From NCBI GenBank assembly GCA_039881145.1, contig JAYKKI010000128.1, positions 372,001-436,000 of the forward strand: DNA of 64,000 bases, given 5' to 3'. The translations under genes were made by a program, and so were the position numbers. A model generated the notes under the pieces. The model searched no databases. It saw nothing but the letters and a program-made list of their open reading frames with translations, and was not told where the DNA came from. The number at the start of each line of letters is the position of its first letter. Within the stretch, counting starts at the first letter, position 1. The DNA is from Druceiella hillmani (taxonomy: Eukaryota > Arthropoda > Insecta > Lepidoptera > Hepialidae). Positions 39,956 to 52,920 of this stretch are shown here, one piece after another.

Positions 39956-42900
39956 ATGAATCAATTGTATAAATTAAAGGACGTAAATAAACAAAACAAT
40001 ATATTCATGTTATCCCTAGTAATGTTAAATCCAGAAAATAAATATTATTGTACGTAAACATTATCATTTACAGTGTATTTTTTCTAACAATACTAAAGTC
40101 TTGGAGGATTTGTTTCGAGTAGTATAGATATATACTTTACTCAAACGTGCGAGAACGAGAACACAGTGAATAACTCCATGATAATTTTGAGCTCAGGTGT
40201 GACGTGTTTAAAATTCATTTGTTTCATACTAGCAACAAGTGTTTTTATATATTTCCGTGAACACCCCGCTTCTACCTTGTTTTATATTCTACGTTTCACA
40301 GCATTCACCTGCGTATAACGCTTCACTAACAACATATATTTGTCAATGTATCTAAGTATTGGCGACAATGTTTTTCAAGAACCAATATTGTCATGCTTTG
40401 TACAAAATTTTGACTTACCGTTCCGTGAGTAAGTTGTTTCCAAGTACGAGAATAAATTTGGAGTATTTTTTAAAGCATTACATAAAAATAATACCCGATA
40501 CCAACAAAACAAGATCTGTAATACTTAAATAACTTTCTGTAATTTAAAAAAAATATAATGTATTTTTTACAGTGCAAATCTTTCAGTTTAAAACTTAGTG
40601 ATATGCCCTAAAGATGACTGATCATATATTTGAAATGAGTTTGTGTACACGTTTTTTTGTTATATGTAATATTATGAATTATATTTATGAAGGAAATTGA
40701 AACTTTGCTGGTTATTTTACTTCAGCTGTGTTTTCTTCTATGGACCACAATACACACAACGAGGTTTTCGGAATCAAATTTTGGTAAACCCTGGAAATTC
40801 TAAATACTTAACACAGTTACCTACGAATCGTATTATATTAAAAGATCTACGTATTTCCTGCTTCACACTCGGGAGTACTTTTTCATTAACTGCGAATAAA
40901 CGCAGTGGCAATAGGAACAATAATGCGATGCTTAATTTCAATGACGAATGTATTGTTAAAAGGTCGCTATTGTACGTAATTATGGCTCCGGATGCGGTGT
41001 AATAATAGAGTCGTACAATTTGTATTCGGTTCGGTTTCGGAAATATTTTTTAAAGTTTGAAACATAAAATGACTCAATTATATTTTTTTTGCTTTATAAC
41101 AAATGCACATATTGTAATAATAATAAATGAACGGATTCTACCTATTGGTAACTCAATAAAAAATATTGGTAAATTTTCTTAATTGAAGATCTATTCTTCA
41201 TTTCTGAAGGTAACTTTTCGTGCAATACCTAATTTTTACTTGACATAATCATATTTTTTGTAAATTGTTTTACCAATATATTAAAATGTTGTACCAATAT
41301 AATTAATTAAATGGCTCATAGAAGAGAGTTGTTCGGAATAAATAAAGAGTTACCTCTAAAAATGCAATTAAACTGTGTATAGAAATACATTAAAACAAGC
41401 TTCGAAGCGGTGCAAAAGTAATAAATTAGATGCAGTAAAAGAACATTACTCCGAAATATTTACGACAAACCTCTGTCTAACAAAACGATTAATCTCTACT
41501 ACTAAACTGATAAAGAGCAAAATTTGTTTATTTCTTTGCTTATTCTTATATAGTTGTAATAAAAACGTGCATTTTATTTACACAGGCTAATCACTGGATC
41601 AGTCTGAAAGTATTTGAGGTGAGCTTCTGTAAAAAAAATTCCTATTAGTTTTTTGGGACTGCAATTTTTAGTCCGATCTTTTTCAGAAAGGCTTAAAAAT
41701 TGTAGTAGTATCTTAACATTTTCTAGCCAATTTTAAGCATGGAATTTCACCAGTATTAATAACAAACATTTTTACAAACTGCATAAATGCTGACTTCTGA
41801 AACTATTTGAATGAATTTGATAAAACTTTCACTATCGTGAATCTTGGTCGTTCAGGTCAATTATTGGTGTGGTAACATTAATTTATACGCTGTAACACAG
41901 TAGTGCTAAATGTAATAAAAGGTTTTAAAAGAACTACCCGCTTTATTATCTGCTTTATTCGCTAAACCGTAGAGGTTTAATTACACCATAAACGTATGGG
42001 AGAAACATTTTATCTGTAAAAAGGTCGATCATAGAATCTCACTGAGATGAACAGGAAAGTAGGAACTAGAAATAATTTAATCTGCTATGGGGAATGATTT
42101 TATATAATAAAAACACTATTAAGCTACTTTTACATTTTGCTATTAGTATCTTCCGAAAGGACAAGAGCGCGTTTGTGGCGCGCAATCTGAAAAAGGTATC
42201 CCTCATAATAAATAACAGCTTTTTTTCTTTACATGTAGTCATGTAATCGTTGTAAAAGAAGTTGTTTAATCACATTAAAAATATGTCAACTTAGGGTCAT
42301 AGATTTATACCGGCCATTAGCAAAAATATGAAAATCAAACTATAATATTAGTGAAATTTACAATCAAGGGCCAGTGTCTAGAAAGTATTCAAGTTTTTTA
42401 AATCCATAGATGAAAAATTAAAAGCTAATGTAATTTGCTCATCACTTTGAAAGCTATTTTTCACAAACGAGACTTTTAAATAATAAATTGTAAACCTCAG
42501 TTCCATTTTGAAAACTTTTTTGACAGCATATTTCGAACAATGTTGGCCCCTATTTTACATGTGTAAGAAAGTGTATTATTTTTTTAATATTTTGCCTAAT
42601 GTGAATTCTTATCGGAAACGCTTATTTTTCCACAACTTTATCAAATTCTTCGTGTTTCAGACTCCCTCCCAGAAAACGATTATTGATATACAAATTGACA
42701 CTAAAATGATATACAGGTTTTCCATTTCTGCAATTGTTACACAAGGCACGAAAATTGAAGAATTTATTTGCGCAAGTAATTTTATATCTTGAAAATAAAA
42801 TATTTCATTTTTAAATTCCAATATAAAATCAGTAGTGTTGATCTTTGTTTAAGGTGTTGCTTTAGACTAATATTCGTAATACTGCATTTTATAAACAAAT

Positions 42901-44435
42901 GTTCCTACGTAAATAAACATTTAAGGTATATATTAATTGAATTCAACTATTTACGAATATGAAAGTACACGTTCGTCGTCACCTAAATATATTGCCCAGT
43001 GTATATTTCACATTTGCAAAAATATCATAAATATCTCAAAAACTATTTAATTTCAAATTAGGGCTTTAATTTTCCCATAAGCTTGAAGCAATCTATAATA
43101 ACGCTGTTTTTTATTTTTACTTCAGTTGTTTCGGAGATAGAGGAAAATGATTCACTTATTATTTTATAAACCTTTCCACATATATAGTTTACGTAAACTA
43201 CTGACTTCTGAAAGAAGTTTGGGGAATCCTTATAATTTGCTCCTTCAATTGATATCTAACGCTGAAAAAAAATTATTTTTAGAACCTTCACACATTTCTA
43301 ATTTAATACTATTATGTGTTAGGTAATGCAGTATATGCGGATTAATACAATTTATTATTATTTCAAACTTGACGTTTACATAACAAATGGTTTCTGAAAA
43401 AAAATTTACGAATAATTCCTCTAGAACTATCATACATAAAATTCTAAAATAAAAAGTGTTGAGTATCATATACGTTGCTCTTTTAATTTATAGCTTACAG
43501 AACAGGAAATTAAATAAACATTCCGAGTAATTTTTTGTTTCTTCTAAAATTTTCCTCGGAACATGTTTGAGTATTACCATGGAAATTTATATAAATTATT
43601 ATTTAAAAAATAATTATCTTGGGAAATTCAAAGTTGCTGAAAAAAAGAATGGTCTTGACAGGAGGACCGGTAAATAAGTTATCTTATAGAGGTTCTGTTT
43701 TCTGCCTTTTAGCTATGGAAACCTATTAAGAAAAAAAATAATTTTTCTGAGTAATTATGGATGAAAATAATAAGTTTTTTGCTGCTATTCCCATATTTTT
43801 ATTTATTCTGGTTGCTTTCTTCGAAGCTACAGTACCTAAGTACCAGTAAATAACAAACACGTAAAAATCGTTTCGCCTGAATAAAATATATTTATTCTCA
43901 TATTGCGGACGTTATTTGTCGAAGCGAAGACTAAAACGTCTTACCTGGCATACCGCAAATACGTTTAAAGAGGTCTGTCGTAATCCGTGTTATCAAAACC
44001 TCCGTCGAACTTATATGTGTTCTATGTTTTCAGCGGAAAAAATGTGTCAAGAGTGTGAAACATGGCATCGAAATCGCAAGAATACTTAAAAGAAAACTTT
44101 TATTCCTGCGAGAGAAATGGAAATTTCTGTCAACACATATTTTAAAATTCAAGGCTGTGCCGATTCCATAGTGACGGCGGCATATTTACTTATTTATACA
44201 TTTAGTTTTAAACTTATATATTCGCGCACTACCTACACTACGCATGCTATGCATGCTATGAATATTAAGCATGTTAGATTTTAGTTTCATATTTTATGCG
44301 CAAAGCTGATGTCGCCTGCAAAGAATAATGTAAATTTAATAAATCTAACGTCACTGATATAGCAATTAAGAGAAAAACATTTGTAAGGATTGTGATTAGT
44401 GTATAAAGATATCCAGTTAAGGGAATACCGCTCTT
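39956..44435. other. A+T-rich non-coding stretch
   Basis: Only short unrecognised ORFs, for example 40697-41002 and 42508-42792. None shows a domain. Confidence 0.5.
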
Positions 44436-44609
44436 ATGGGATTGGAGGATGAGTACATTCAAATGGAGACAGATGACAGTGAAATATTGGTTGGTTGTCC
44501 AATCATCGAGGCCGCACAAATTTATAAATATAGCCGTTGGAAAGAGCGAGTGCCTCGAACGCACTCGCACTTTCCGTCGTCAATCGTCATACCGAGAGGA
44601 CGTCCCTGA
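44436..44609 (+). CDS. Small unrecognised ORF in G+C-richer patch
   Basis: An ATG at 44436 opens a 57-residue frame ending at TGA 44607-44609. It starts acidic (M-G-L-E-D-E-Y-I-Q-M-E-T-D-D) and ends basic (R-G-R-P). The patch is richer in G+C than the flanks, which suggests an exon or transposon remnant rather than random background. I do not recognise it, and other frames are open here too. Confidence 0.18.
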   Translation: MGLEDEYIQMETDDSEILVGCPIIEAAQIYKYSRWKERVPRTHSHFPSSIVIPRGRP

Positions 44610-45113
44610 GCTTAGTTCCTGCTTGCGCAATATTGAATGCGTCAAATCGGCGGACTGTAAAGAGTGGAGATAAACATCGCAAAGCGTGTCTAAACGCATC
44701 ATTGCTTACTTTTACCAGAACAGTTTCTTTTAATATTTCATTGTCAGTATAAGTATATAACACGACATATATAATTTTATGACTGTTCTAAATATGACTA
44801 TATAAAGATTTTCGTAAGATTTATAGTCAATATATAAATATGGCAATTTAAGTTGAATGCTGTTATAATAAACTGGAAAAAAATTTTCTCCATCTCACTT
44901 CTTTTCAATATATAAAATTATATATGACAATTGTTAAACATAGAGTAAGTAATAGCCTTTATAATAAGAGCAAATAACACAACTAATCTTAATTGAAGAT
45001 ATGAGTTGCATTTGCATTCTTGAAAAATGTCAGTTCACTTTCTTCGTTTAAATTTTTATTAATCTAATTTGTCCTATTTGCTGTGACCTTAAAAATTTAC
45101 AAAAGAAACAAAA

Positions 45114-45115
45114 TA

Positions 45116-45188
<73 letters not shown>
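45114..45188. repeat. (TA)n microsatellite
   Basis: Abuts the left end of the duplicated ~810-bp segment. A second, shorter TA run follows its right end. Confidence 0.95.
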
Positions 45189-45192
<4 letters not shown>

Positions 45193-45193
<1 letters not shown>

Positions 45194-46000
45194 AAGAATG
45201 ATCAACGGAAAATAAAAGTTTGATTAAATTCCATCTTTTTTACAAACAATTGAGTTTTATTTTATTTTACACCTTCTTGTCGTTCTAATATTTTGCAGAT
45301 TATTTGCCAGTTCATCCACAGATAGATGTAACATTAAAGTTGACGGTACTTGAGTTTATCTTTTTATCAATAGGCACAAACAAATAAATTTACTCAATTT
45401 CAAATTAATAGATGGTTATCAAAATATTTTGCTCAAAATCTTAATATTTAAAAGAATTAAAATAAACAATAAATACTTTATAGTATAGTAGATTAAATAA
45501 TATATAATATATTTGTTTATAGTAAAAACTATACTATGTATATAAACGTAATTTAATTATTAATATTTAAAATATTTATATATGACCATTTGTCAATTTT
45601 CTTTTAAAATTTTAATAAGTAGTAATTAAGCATACGGCCTTTTCCAATTCTCTAATTGTCTTTTTTTACATAAGTTGACTGCATTACAAAACATTTTCCT
45701 TTCATTTTTTTATTTATTCTCACCATTGGTATATATTTAATATTCAATGTAATAAATATTTACATTATAAGCGATAAAATAAAGTTAACATAATCTGATA
45801 TCGTAATCCGTTATTTTTCATTTATTGCGAACAAAATTTATTATGCAATTAAGAAATAAATATTTTAATAAATAAATATTTCGTATGCAAAACTAAAAAA
45901 TATTTTAAAATAAAGAAATAAAACACTTATCAGCAGTACGAATCTAATTGAAAACTAATTATAGATTACCTATACCTGCAAACGTTTGGGAGAAAGGGGA
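45193..46000 (+). repeat. ~810-bp direct duplication, copy 1
   Basis: From AAAGAATGATCAACG to AGAAAGGGGA this matches 47438-48265 nearly base for base, roughly 90% by eye, in the same orientation. It is flanked on both sides by (TA)n (45114-45188 and 46001-46020), as if inserted in a TA microsatellite. There is no long ORF, no terminal inverted repeat, and no TG...CA ends as an LTR would have. It is either a non-autonomous element or a local duplication. Confidence 0.88.
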
Positions 46001-46020
46001 TATATATATATATATATATA
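46001..46020. repeat. Short (TA)n run
   Basis: Ten TA units directly after duplication copy 1. Confidence 0.9.
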
Positions 46021-46309
46021 GACAATACCAGTAACAGTAATGGCCGCCAAAACATTTAAAGTATAAAAAATAAATAAAAGAACAAAGTGGAAGAAGTGAA
46101 ACATCAGCAAGTAAAATAATAATTTTTTTATGAAGAAATTATATTCTGGTATTTCTAGTCAACTTTTCTTCAAACTTCTATTTCTAAACTGCTCCCCTTG
46201 AATACTCAGACTCCACTGGTATTTATTTTTTTTTATTTTTAGTAGTTTTATTTAATTTCATAGTGGCTAACTTTATTTTTAATATCAATGTAAAAACTTG
46301 TAATTTTAG
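46021..46309. other. Spacer between duplicate copies, first part
   Basis: A+T-rich with nothing recognised. Confidence 0.5.
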
Positions 46310-46498
46310 AAATTAGGAAGGGCTGAACCAAAGGATTATAAGAGGACAGACTTTTTCAGACGGTCTTTACACACATTTATGGAGGGTGATATCCTAGTAT
46401 CTGGATCGATTCGATCGGTCGATTTCAAAGTCTTAAAACTTGGACAGCGAAGGGCATTTCAAAAAAAATGGTTGCGTGTTTTGGGAAAAGTAGACTAA
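46310..46498 (+). pseudogene. Coding-like remnant shared with 2519-2577
   Basis: An open frame of 62 residues with no ATG runs from just after a stop to TAA at 46496-46498. It contains K-D-Y-K-R-T-D-F-F-R-R-S-L-H and later A-F-Q-K-K-W-L-R-V-L. The first part matches the repeat at 2519 at both DNA and protein level, so a transposon protein remnant is likely. The family is not identified. Confidence 0.35.
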
Positions 46499-47437
46499 GC
46501 TCATTTTCGAAGTGTATTTATTGAGGAATTACACATTATCAGCAATTTTTTATAACTGTTTCTTTTTGCAAAACGTTAAATTAGTTTCCAATTCTTGTCA
46601 AATCATTAAGCCAACCATGGTTGACCAAAACATGTAAACCTTTTAAATTAACAAGTTTCAACTTTCATTTTTTTCCTTCCAAACCTCGTCGTATAGGAAA
46701 ATGAGGATCTTTTTCAATGCGGCAAAAGCAATTTCCTTCCAGGCGGTTCGTAGCCCCATTAATGAATTTGGTTTATAAGGGAAAATGCAATTTTCTTCAA
46801 AAGATTAATAAACAAATTGGGCTTTATAGTTTACTTTCTTAAACTTTAATTTTGTTTCAGTTTAGTTAATTTATTAACGTAAGTACTCTAGATATGAAAA
46901 GCATATGATTAAAATTTAAATTCAATTATGATTACATGCGTCATCATTTAAAATATTATGAATGTATTAAAAAACTCAACTTTTTAATTCTGTATGCCAT
47001 ATACATCTTAAACGCAATGCAATCGACCTTTTATTAAAATGGTTGATTGACAAATGAATGATTAGTTGATTGACTGACGATGGAAAATGGATCGAAAGCT
47101 GAACTAAACAACTGTAATCAATCGTTTACGGTTAAGAACTAGTAAAACCGCCAGCATTGGCAAATAAAAAGAAATGGCCAGAATTGACTTTTTAGATCGT
47201 ATTCTACCATAACAATAAAAGACCTGGAACATATTTGATAACTCGTGGAAAATTATTGAAACTTAATTCAGAAGTCATACCAGTTATACTTGAGAAGTAA
47301 TGGCATCAGTTTATAATTTCTTTCGCAATTCTCAAACTTCTTTGAAATATAAAAGTGTCATTAATTATGATGACCTGAAATTATATTATCTTCAGTTTTT
47401 TGCTACTTAGAACCAGAAGCTCATCATGAAGTTGTCG
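46499..47437. other. Spacer between duplicate copies, second part
   Basis: A+T-rich with no recognised gene. It does not look like an LTR retrotransposon interior: there is no primer-binding site and no gag or pol. Confidence 0.5.
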
Positions 47438-48265
47438 AAAGAATGATCAACGAAAAATAAATGTTTGACTAAATTCCATCTTTTTTACAAAAAAATGAGT
47501 TTTATTTTATTTTACATCCTCTTGCCGTTCTAATATTTTGCAGATTATTTGCCAGTTCATCTACAGATAGATGTAACATTAAAGTTGACGGTATTTTAGT
47601 TTATCTTTTTATCAATAAATACAAACAAATAAATTTACTCAATTTAAAATTAATATATGGTTATCAAAATATTTTGCTCAAAATCTTAATATTTAAAAAA
47701 ATTAAAATAAACAATAAGTACTTTATAGTACAGTTGATTAAATAATATATATATTTTTGTAAGTAGTGAAAACTATACTATGATGAATATAGACTTAATT
47801 TAATTATTAATATTTAAAATATTTCTATATGACAATTTATAAATTTTCTTTTAAAATTTAAATAAGTCGTAATTAAGCATACGGCCTTTTCCAATTCTCT
47901 AATTGTCTTTTTTTACATTAGTTGACAGTATTACAAAACATTTTCCTTTCATTTTTTTATTTATTCTCACCATTGGTATATATTTAATATTCAATGTAAT
48001 AAATATTTACATTATAAGCAATTAAATAAAGTTAACATAATTTGATAACGTAATCCGTTATTTTTCATTTATTGCGAACAAAATTTATTATGCAATTAAG
48101 CACCTCAATTAAGGACAATACATCTAAGCAAAAAGAATAAATATTTCGTATGCAAAATTAAAAAATATTTTAAAATAAAGAAATAAAACACTTATCAGCG
48201 GTACGAATCTAATTGAAAACTAATTATAGATTACCTTTACCTGCAAACGTTTGGTGGAAAGGGGA
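47438..48265 (+). repeat. ~810-bp direct duplication, copy 2
   Basis: Second copy of 45193-46000, with small indels. One insertion near 48101-48140 makes it about 20 bp longer. This copy is not flanked by TA runs, so the boundaries seen in both copies define the real unit. Confidence 0.88.
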
Positions 48266-48519
48266 AAACCGTCGATAAAAAAGCCAATCTATCGCTCAGT
48301 ACCTGTTACTAATAACGTTTCATAGATTATAGGGACCGGCAGAAAGTGATTCAAAAGTTTGTAGCCCAATGCCATATCGACGTCCCTTGTTCAAGATTTT
48401 GGTTACTTGGACTGATTTCCTTGTTGAAAAACGTAATTAACGTACAGAAAAAGAAGGTGTTGTTGGACATCCGATTGGAACGAAGTTCCTTCCGCTGTGT
48501 ATTATGTATTAAATAACAG

Positions 48520-48646
48520 TCTATACTGTAGCAATATACCTGTACATTGACATACGCTTGTAAAAATGCAAACGCTTATACTGCAGCAAGAGTTTCGGTC
48601 GAAATCTTACACCTTTATAATGCAGCATAAGTGTCGGTCGATATCA
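48520..48646 (+). repeat. Short degenerate tandem repeat, ~38-bp period
   Basis: CTTATACTGCAGCAAGAG...CGGTCGAAATC (from 48573) recurs as CTTTATAATGCAGCATAAG...CGGTCGATATC (from 48611). A weaker third copy lies upstream around 48520. Confidence 0.5.
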
Positions 48647-48964
48647 ACAAGTGTGTAACGTGCGATAAAGAACTTCTTTCCAAAAACATAACAAAACGTC
48701 TCATTTGAAAACGAATTTATCATATTTTTTGAATGTAAAAAAACTTAAACGATGATTTGCTGGGGCGATTTACCTGATATACTTTGGCTTTTTATTGATA
48801 TGAATTTTATGTGACCGTAACACATAGTGGCTTGAATTACTTGTTTTAAAAGGAAACAGGGTAACGTCTGAATTATAAAAGTGATTTAAATTAAATTTAT
48901 ATAAATAATTAATATTGAGTGCAAACGCGGGTATTAGTTACTTTTATGTTTACAATTGATACGT

Positions 48965-49107
48965 ATGGTGGACTTATTGCTATAAGAGCAATATCCTACA
49001 ATCAACCAGAACACTAATCCAGCCGCGCTCTACGAGCGACCGGCAATCGAACCCGGGTCCTAGCGGTGAGCCGCGTCGTCAAAGGACGTATGCCTTGTGA
49101 TCAATTC
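48965..49107 (-). mobile_element. tRNA-like SINE, minus-strand copy
   Basis: On the minus strand this contains CCGGGTTCGATTGCCGG, a good match to the RNA polymerase III B box and T-arm of a tRNA. The G53-C61 pair is a G-G mismatch and no full cloverleaf folds, so it is not a functional tRNA. It is homologous to 39811-39955 well beyond the T-arm, which shows it is a dispersed family and not a chance motif. Confidence 0.62.
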
Positions 49108-49298
49108 AATTCACTACGATAAACTAACTAACGGAAACCTAGGGAAGCAATCATTAAATGATTATACTAACATAACTCTGAATAATAACTGAATTATACT
49201 AACATAACTCAAACCTGAATGGCTAACCTATTTTTGTATCTTGGGAGTTTCCTCAAGTTTTAGCTAGCTGTACAGAGATCCCACAGTATAAACAAGTT

Positions 49299-49368
49299 CC
49301 TGACCTTGCGGTGTCCGTATGTGTCCTGACCTTGCGGTGTCTGTATATTCTGTGTCGGCACACAGAAT
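49299..49368 (+). repeat. 26-bp direct repeat pair plus small hairpin
   Basis: CCTGACCTTGCGGTGTCCGT at 49299 recurs at 49325 with one change. Just after it, ATTCTGTGT and ACACAGAAT (49347-49368) form a hairpin with a CGGC loop. The patch is richer in G+C than the surroundings and may be part of a mobile element. Confidence 0.65.
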
Positions 49369-49829
49369 GTGCTCTACGCTAGGGTCGCGTGTTTGTACTC
49401 CCGATGTAAATAGTTGAGAAAATTACTGAAGCCCGGTGAATTTATTATATATAATATGACCGCTTAGAATGTACTTTAACAATAACATTAAAGTCAAAGG
49501 CCCCCATTATGTGGAGGTCGTTATGATCTACTTAAATTATAAGATAATTCTGAAGAATATGTAAGTAAATGAAATTAAATCAAAATTAGTTCACCGCTAA
49601 CTGTAGAAATTAGTCTTTAGTGACAAAAATATTTACTTTGATATATAATTGCATTAAAATTTATATCCATGTCAGGCCAGAAATCAATTATTCGTCCAGT
49701 CATTTAGAATTGTTTTTAAATTAATCGAATCGAAATGCCTCATAATGACTAATTGCTTAACAAGTCAGTCATACAGTAATCAAAATGCTAAACAATATTT
49801 TATACAACGACACAAGTATCAAAGAAAAA

Positions 49830-50450
49830 AATTCCATTACTTCCTTTACTGAAACTTTCATTATTTATTCTTGTTTTCCACTAATTAAGACTTCTAAGAT
49901 TTCTTTCCTTTAATGACTTATAGACTTGAGCCAATTGTGCTTTCAACGACAAACTTCTTTTATTGGATATTGCACTTTTCGTCATTGTCTCTATGTCTCT
50001 AAGACTTCAATAAACCATTTTAATGGTTCCTTCTAATCAAATCAGTAGTTCTTTCAAGAATGAACCTGCATCACTTCCTTTACTGAAACATGTACTTAAC
50101 ATTTTTGTTTGTTTACATATGATTTTTTTAATTCTACTTTCCTTTTATGTCTTATAGATTGGAATCAACCGTGCTTTGGATAAATTATTCTATCACTTCC
50201 TTAATAGAACCTGTTCTTTCCACTCTGTTTCATCATTTGTACATAAGACATTTAATGTTTCCTTCTTTTAATGGCTTCTAGGTTTGGTCAAACCGTACTT
50301 TCAATGACAAATTTTATTAATTTTTCCTACTGAAACGTATACCGCTAATTCTTGGTTATTTCAACTTAAGACTTTTAATATTAGTTTCCTCTAATGACTC
50401 TAGGAGTTTGACCCAACTGTGCTATATGTCACATTTTCCATACTATTTTA
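49830..50450 (+). repeat. Minisatellite, ~122-bp period, about five diverged units
   Basis: The landmark ACTTCCTTTACTGAAAC occurs near 49839, 50073, 50195 (CACTTCCTTAATAGAACC) and 50320 (TTTTCCTACTGAAACG), spacing about 122 bp with one more degenerate unit between the first two. A second landmark, CCAATTGTGCTTTCAACGAC, recurs as CAACCGTGCTTTGG, AAACCGTACTTTCAATGAC and CAACTGTGCTATATG. Units are pyrimidine-rich on the plus strand. No ORF runs through it. Confidence 0.75.
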
Positions 50451-50735
50451 GGGTAAGGACTACCGTGATTCTCTCATAATAATTTTTTAAGTATTTGATA
50501 CATATTTTCTTTTAATCATTATTCTTGTCTTAAAACATAATTCACACAATCCAGTGTGCTTATGTTACTCATACTTTCTATTCCTTCTCCATTCTTCTTG
50601 TGTTTACGATTAATTCTCAACATACGTGGCGCGGCCTTTCCCTTGGTTTTTTAATTCGTTTATTCATTAATGGACTAATTTATACTACCACCTATTTTTT
50701 GAACCGTATCATACACATGCAAAATAAAGCGACTG

Positions 50736-50737
<2 letters not shown>

Positions 50738-50818
<81 letters not shown>

Positions 50819-50819
50819 C

Positions 50820-50866
<47 letters not shown>
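50738..50866. repeat. (TA)n microsatellite with ACA interruptions
   Basis: Alternating TA with several CA interruptions. Overlapping ORFs are artefacts. Confidence 0.95.
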
Positions 50867-50867
<1 letters not shown>

Positions 50868-50991
50868 GTACATTCACAGAATCATTAGTTGAATTACTTT
50901 CCAATACGCAAGGAGACCAATAGAAGCTGGATTAGAAAAATTATCCAGAAAAATTATAAAGTATTTAAACTAATGATTCTGTGAACGTACG
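50867..50991. repeat. Inverted repeat with 23-bp arms next to (TA)n
   Basis: Arms 50867-50889 and 50969-50991 are reverse complements with one mismatch and enclose 79 bases. The left arm starts exactly where the TA array ends. Confidence 0.8.
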
Positions 50992-52081
50992 TAAATTTTC
51001 CTTAAGCTTTGAGTTTTAAATTTGTCTTCACATTCATGAATACTTTTCATGCTTAGTTATTTTTGTCTAAAAATATGGTATATGTTTATCAATTCTCCTT
51101 AAAGTACCTTATTTTGATATCAGAATCACCGTTTGACAAATAAGGTGGTGGCATATTTTTATTTCTCATTTAGGAATTCGCTACTGCCATTTTCGCCAAT
51201 GCAAGCAGTATTATACATTATTTCGGCCAAAAAATTGGCATATATATATTAAGCAGCGGTCACTTAAACTAAAACCACTCATGAATTTCACGCTGGAATA
51301 GAGCTTTCCTATCCAGTAGGAAAAGATGGGTGGAGCCATAGTAGCAAGTCGTTATCTCTGGACCTTGATCATGAATTAAAGTGACCATTATTTTTTTTTA
51401 CACAAGAGATAATAAACAGCTCGAACTGTTTAATAAACACTATGCCAAAATTATGTGTGTATTTCCGTTAAAACTAGAATTATAATTTTTTAGACAATCA
51501 AATACTTCAGTCGTATTGTCACTGGAAAGTAAATAAAAATTTGATATTAAAAGATGATTATGTTAAAGAATAGTCAGTGAACTTTATCTAATTTAGGGTA
51601 TAAATTTTTATAATTGTAGGTAATTGGAATATTATTTTAAAATCAATAAACTAAAAATCGTTAATATCGTATATTATCACTATGTTACAAATAAATCATT
51701 TTCTTACCAAACGATAAGTTTTATTCTTTTTTTGGCATTAAAAATTGTGGTATATTGCAAGTAGGAATAGATATCTCCTGGAAGATTGCGATTATCCCAA
51801 AGATATTGTCTAAAATCTTTTCAATAACATCAAGATATTAAACTGGCTGCGAGTACAGTACTTGATAAGTTGCCTTTTTTGAAACAGAACTTTTAGGTAA
51901 ATAATATTAGGGAAATTTGAAAACATTCTACATATAGCATACACGTTGGCACGTTATTCATAATATAAAAATTGCTTTTGTTCATCCCACGATTGAATAT
52001 TAAATGAAACATGTAATGGAACTCTAACTCAAAAGTCGATTATTTTATTGATTACCTATATACGGCACAGGGACACATCTG

Positions 52082-52086
<5 letters not shown>
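50992..52086. other. A+T-rich non-coding stretch
   Basis: No gene or repeat recognised. Confidence 0.5.

Positions 52087-52158
<72 letters not shown>
52087..52158. repeat. (TA)n microsatellite
   Basis: Alternating TA with one GTA interruption. Confidence 0.95.
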
Positions 52159-52160
<2 letters not shown>

Positions 52161-52784
52161 GTATCTTATGATCTGAAAAACAAACACAATTTTGTATTTT
52201 ATTATATTATTAAAGTTCTAAATTCTTGTTCTGTCATATAAACTTATTAACCATACTCCCTGGTTAATAACTGTTGCACACACGGTAAATTTTAGATATT
52301 CACTAATATTAAAATACAATTTCTTTTAAATTGGCAGCTTCTATAAATCTCAATCATAGAAATGAAGGAATCCATCTCTCTGTCTGTCAATGCCTTTATC
52401 GCAGAAACGGTTTCACATAGAATTTTGAAAATTTATGAAAACTAAAAAGTATATTAATCCCTATATATCGTAATAATTAACACACAAAAAGTAAAGTATT
52501 ATTTTACATAGAATAATTACCAAATTATGTATAAAAGGAAAATGTAAATTTAATATATGTAGTTAAACAGCACATTATAAGGATTCCAAAAATGTGTTTT
52601 CCAACTTATTTGTTTTCAAAATTTAACATAATTTATTATTTAGATATATTGGTAAACTTTTTATAAACACAGATCATTGATTGAAAATTGGATATATTTG
52701 GCGTTAATTTTGTAGAATTTCATTATTCACAATTAAATGAAACTACGTGTTGTAGTATTATTTCTACTTTCTTTAAGTTCTTTA

Positions 52785-52825
52785 CCACGACCTAGGTTTC
52801 GTTGTATTACAATATCTTCAGTTGG
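52785..52825 (-). ncRNA. Hammerhead ribozyme, left arm, mildly degenerate
   Basis: CUGAAGA (52815-52821), GAAA (52797-52800) and GUC are intact. The base before CUGAAGA is A where other copies have C, so the first stem I pair is lost, and stem II has one changed base. Confidence 0.68.
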
Positions 52826-52879
52826 GCTATTAGCAAAGATCAACAGTATTACATTACAAAGATTGTCTTTGCTAATAGC

Positions 52880-52920
52880 CTACCTGAAGATGTTGTAATA
52901 CAACGAAACCGAAGTCGTGG
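52880..52920 (+). ncRNA. Hammerhead ribozyme, right arm, plus strand
   Basis: CUGAAGA (52884-52890), extra U, perfect 5-bp stem II, GAAA (52905-52908), GUC (52914-52916) and GUGG (52917-52920). Stem I pairs CUAC with GUGG through one G-U wobble. Stem III is weakened: CCUAGG has become CCGAAG, leaving two pairs and no self-complementary octamer. Confidence 0.7.

Noticed and set aside
45193..48265. LTR retrotransposon with two LTRs
   Set aside because: The two ~810-bp repeats lack TG...CA ends, there is no primer-binding site, and the 1.4-kb interior has no gag or pol.
48965..49107. Functional tRNA gene
   Set aside because: The B box is good but the T stem has a G-G mismatch and no acceptor, D arm or anticodon arm folds. 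Homology to 39811-39955 shows it is a SINE.
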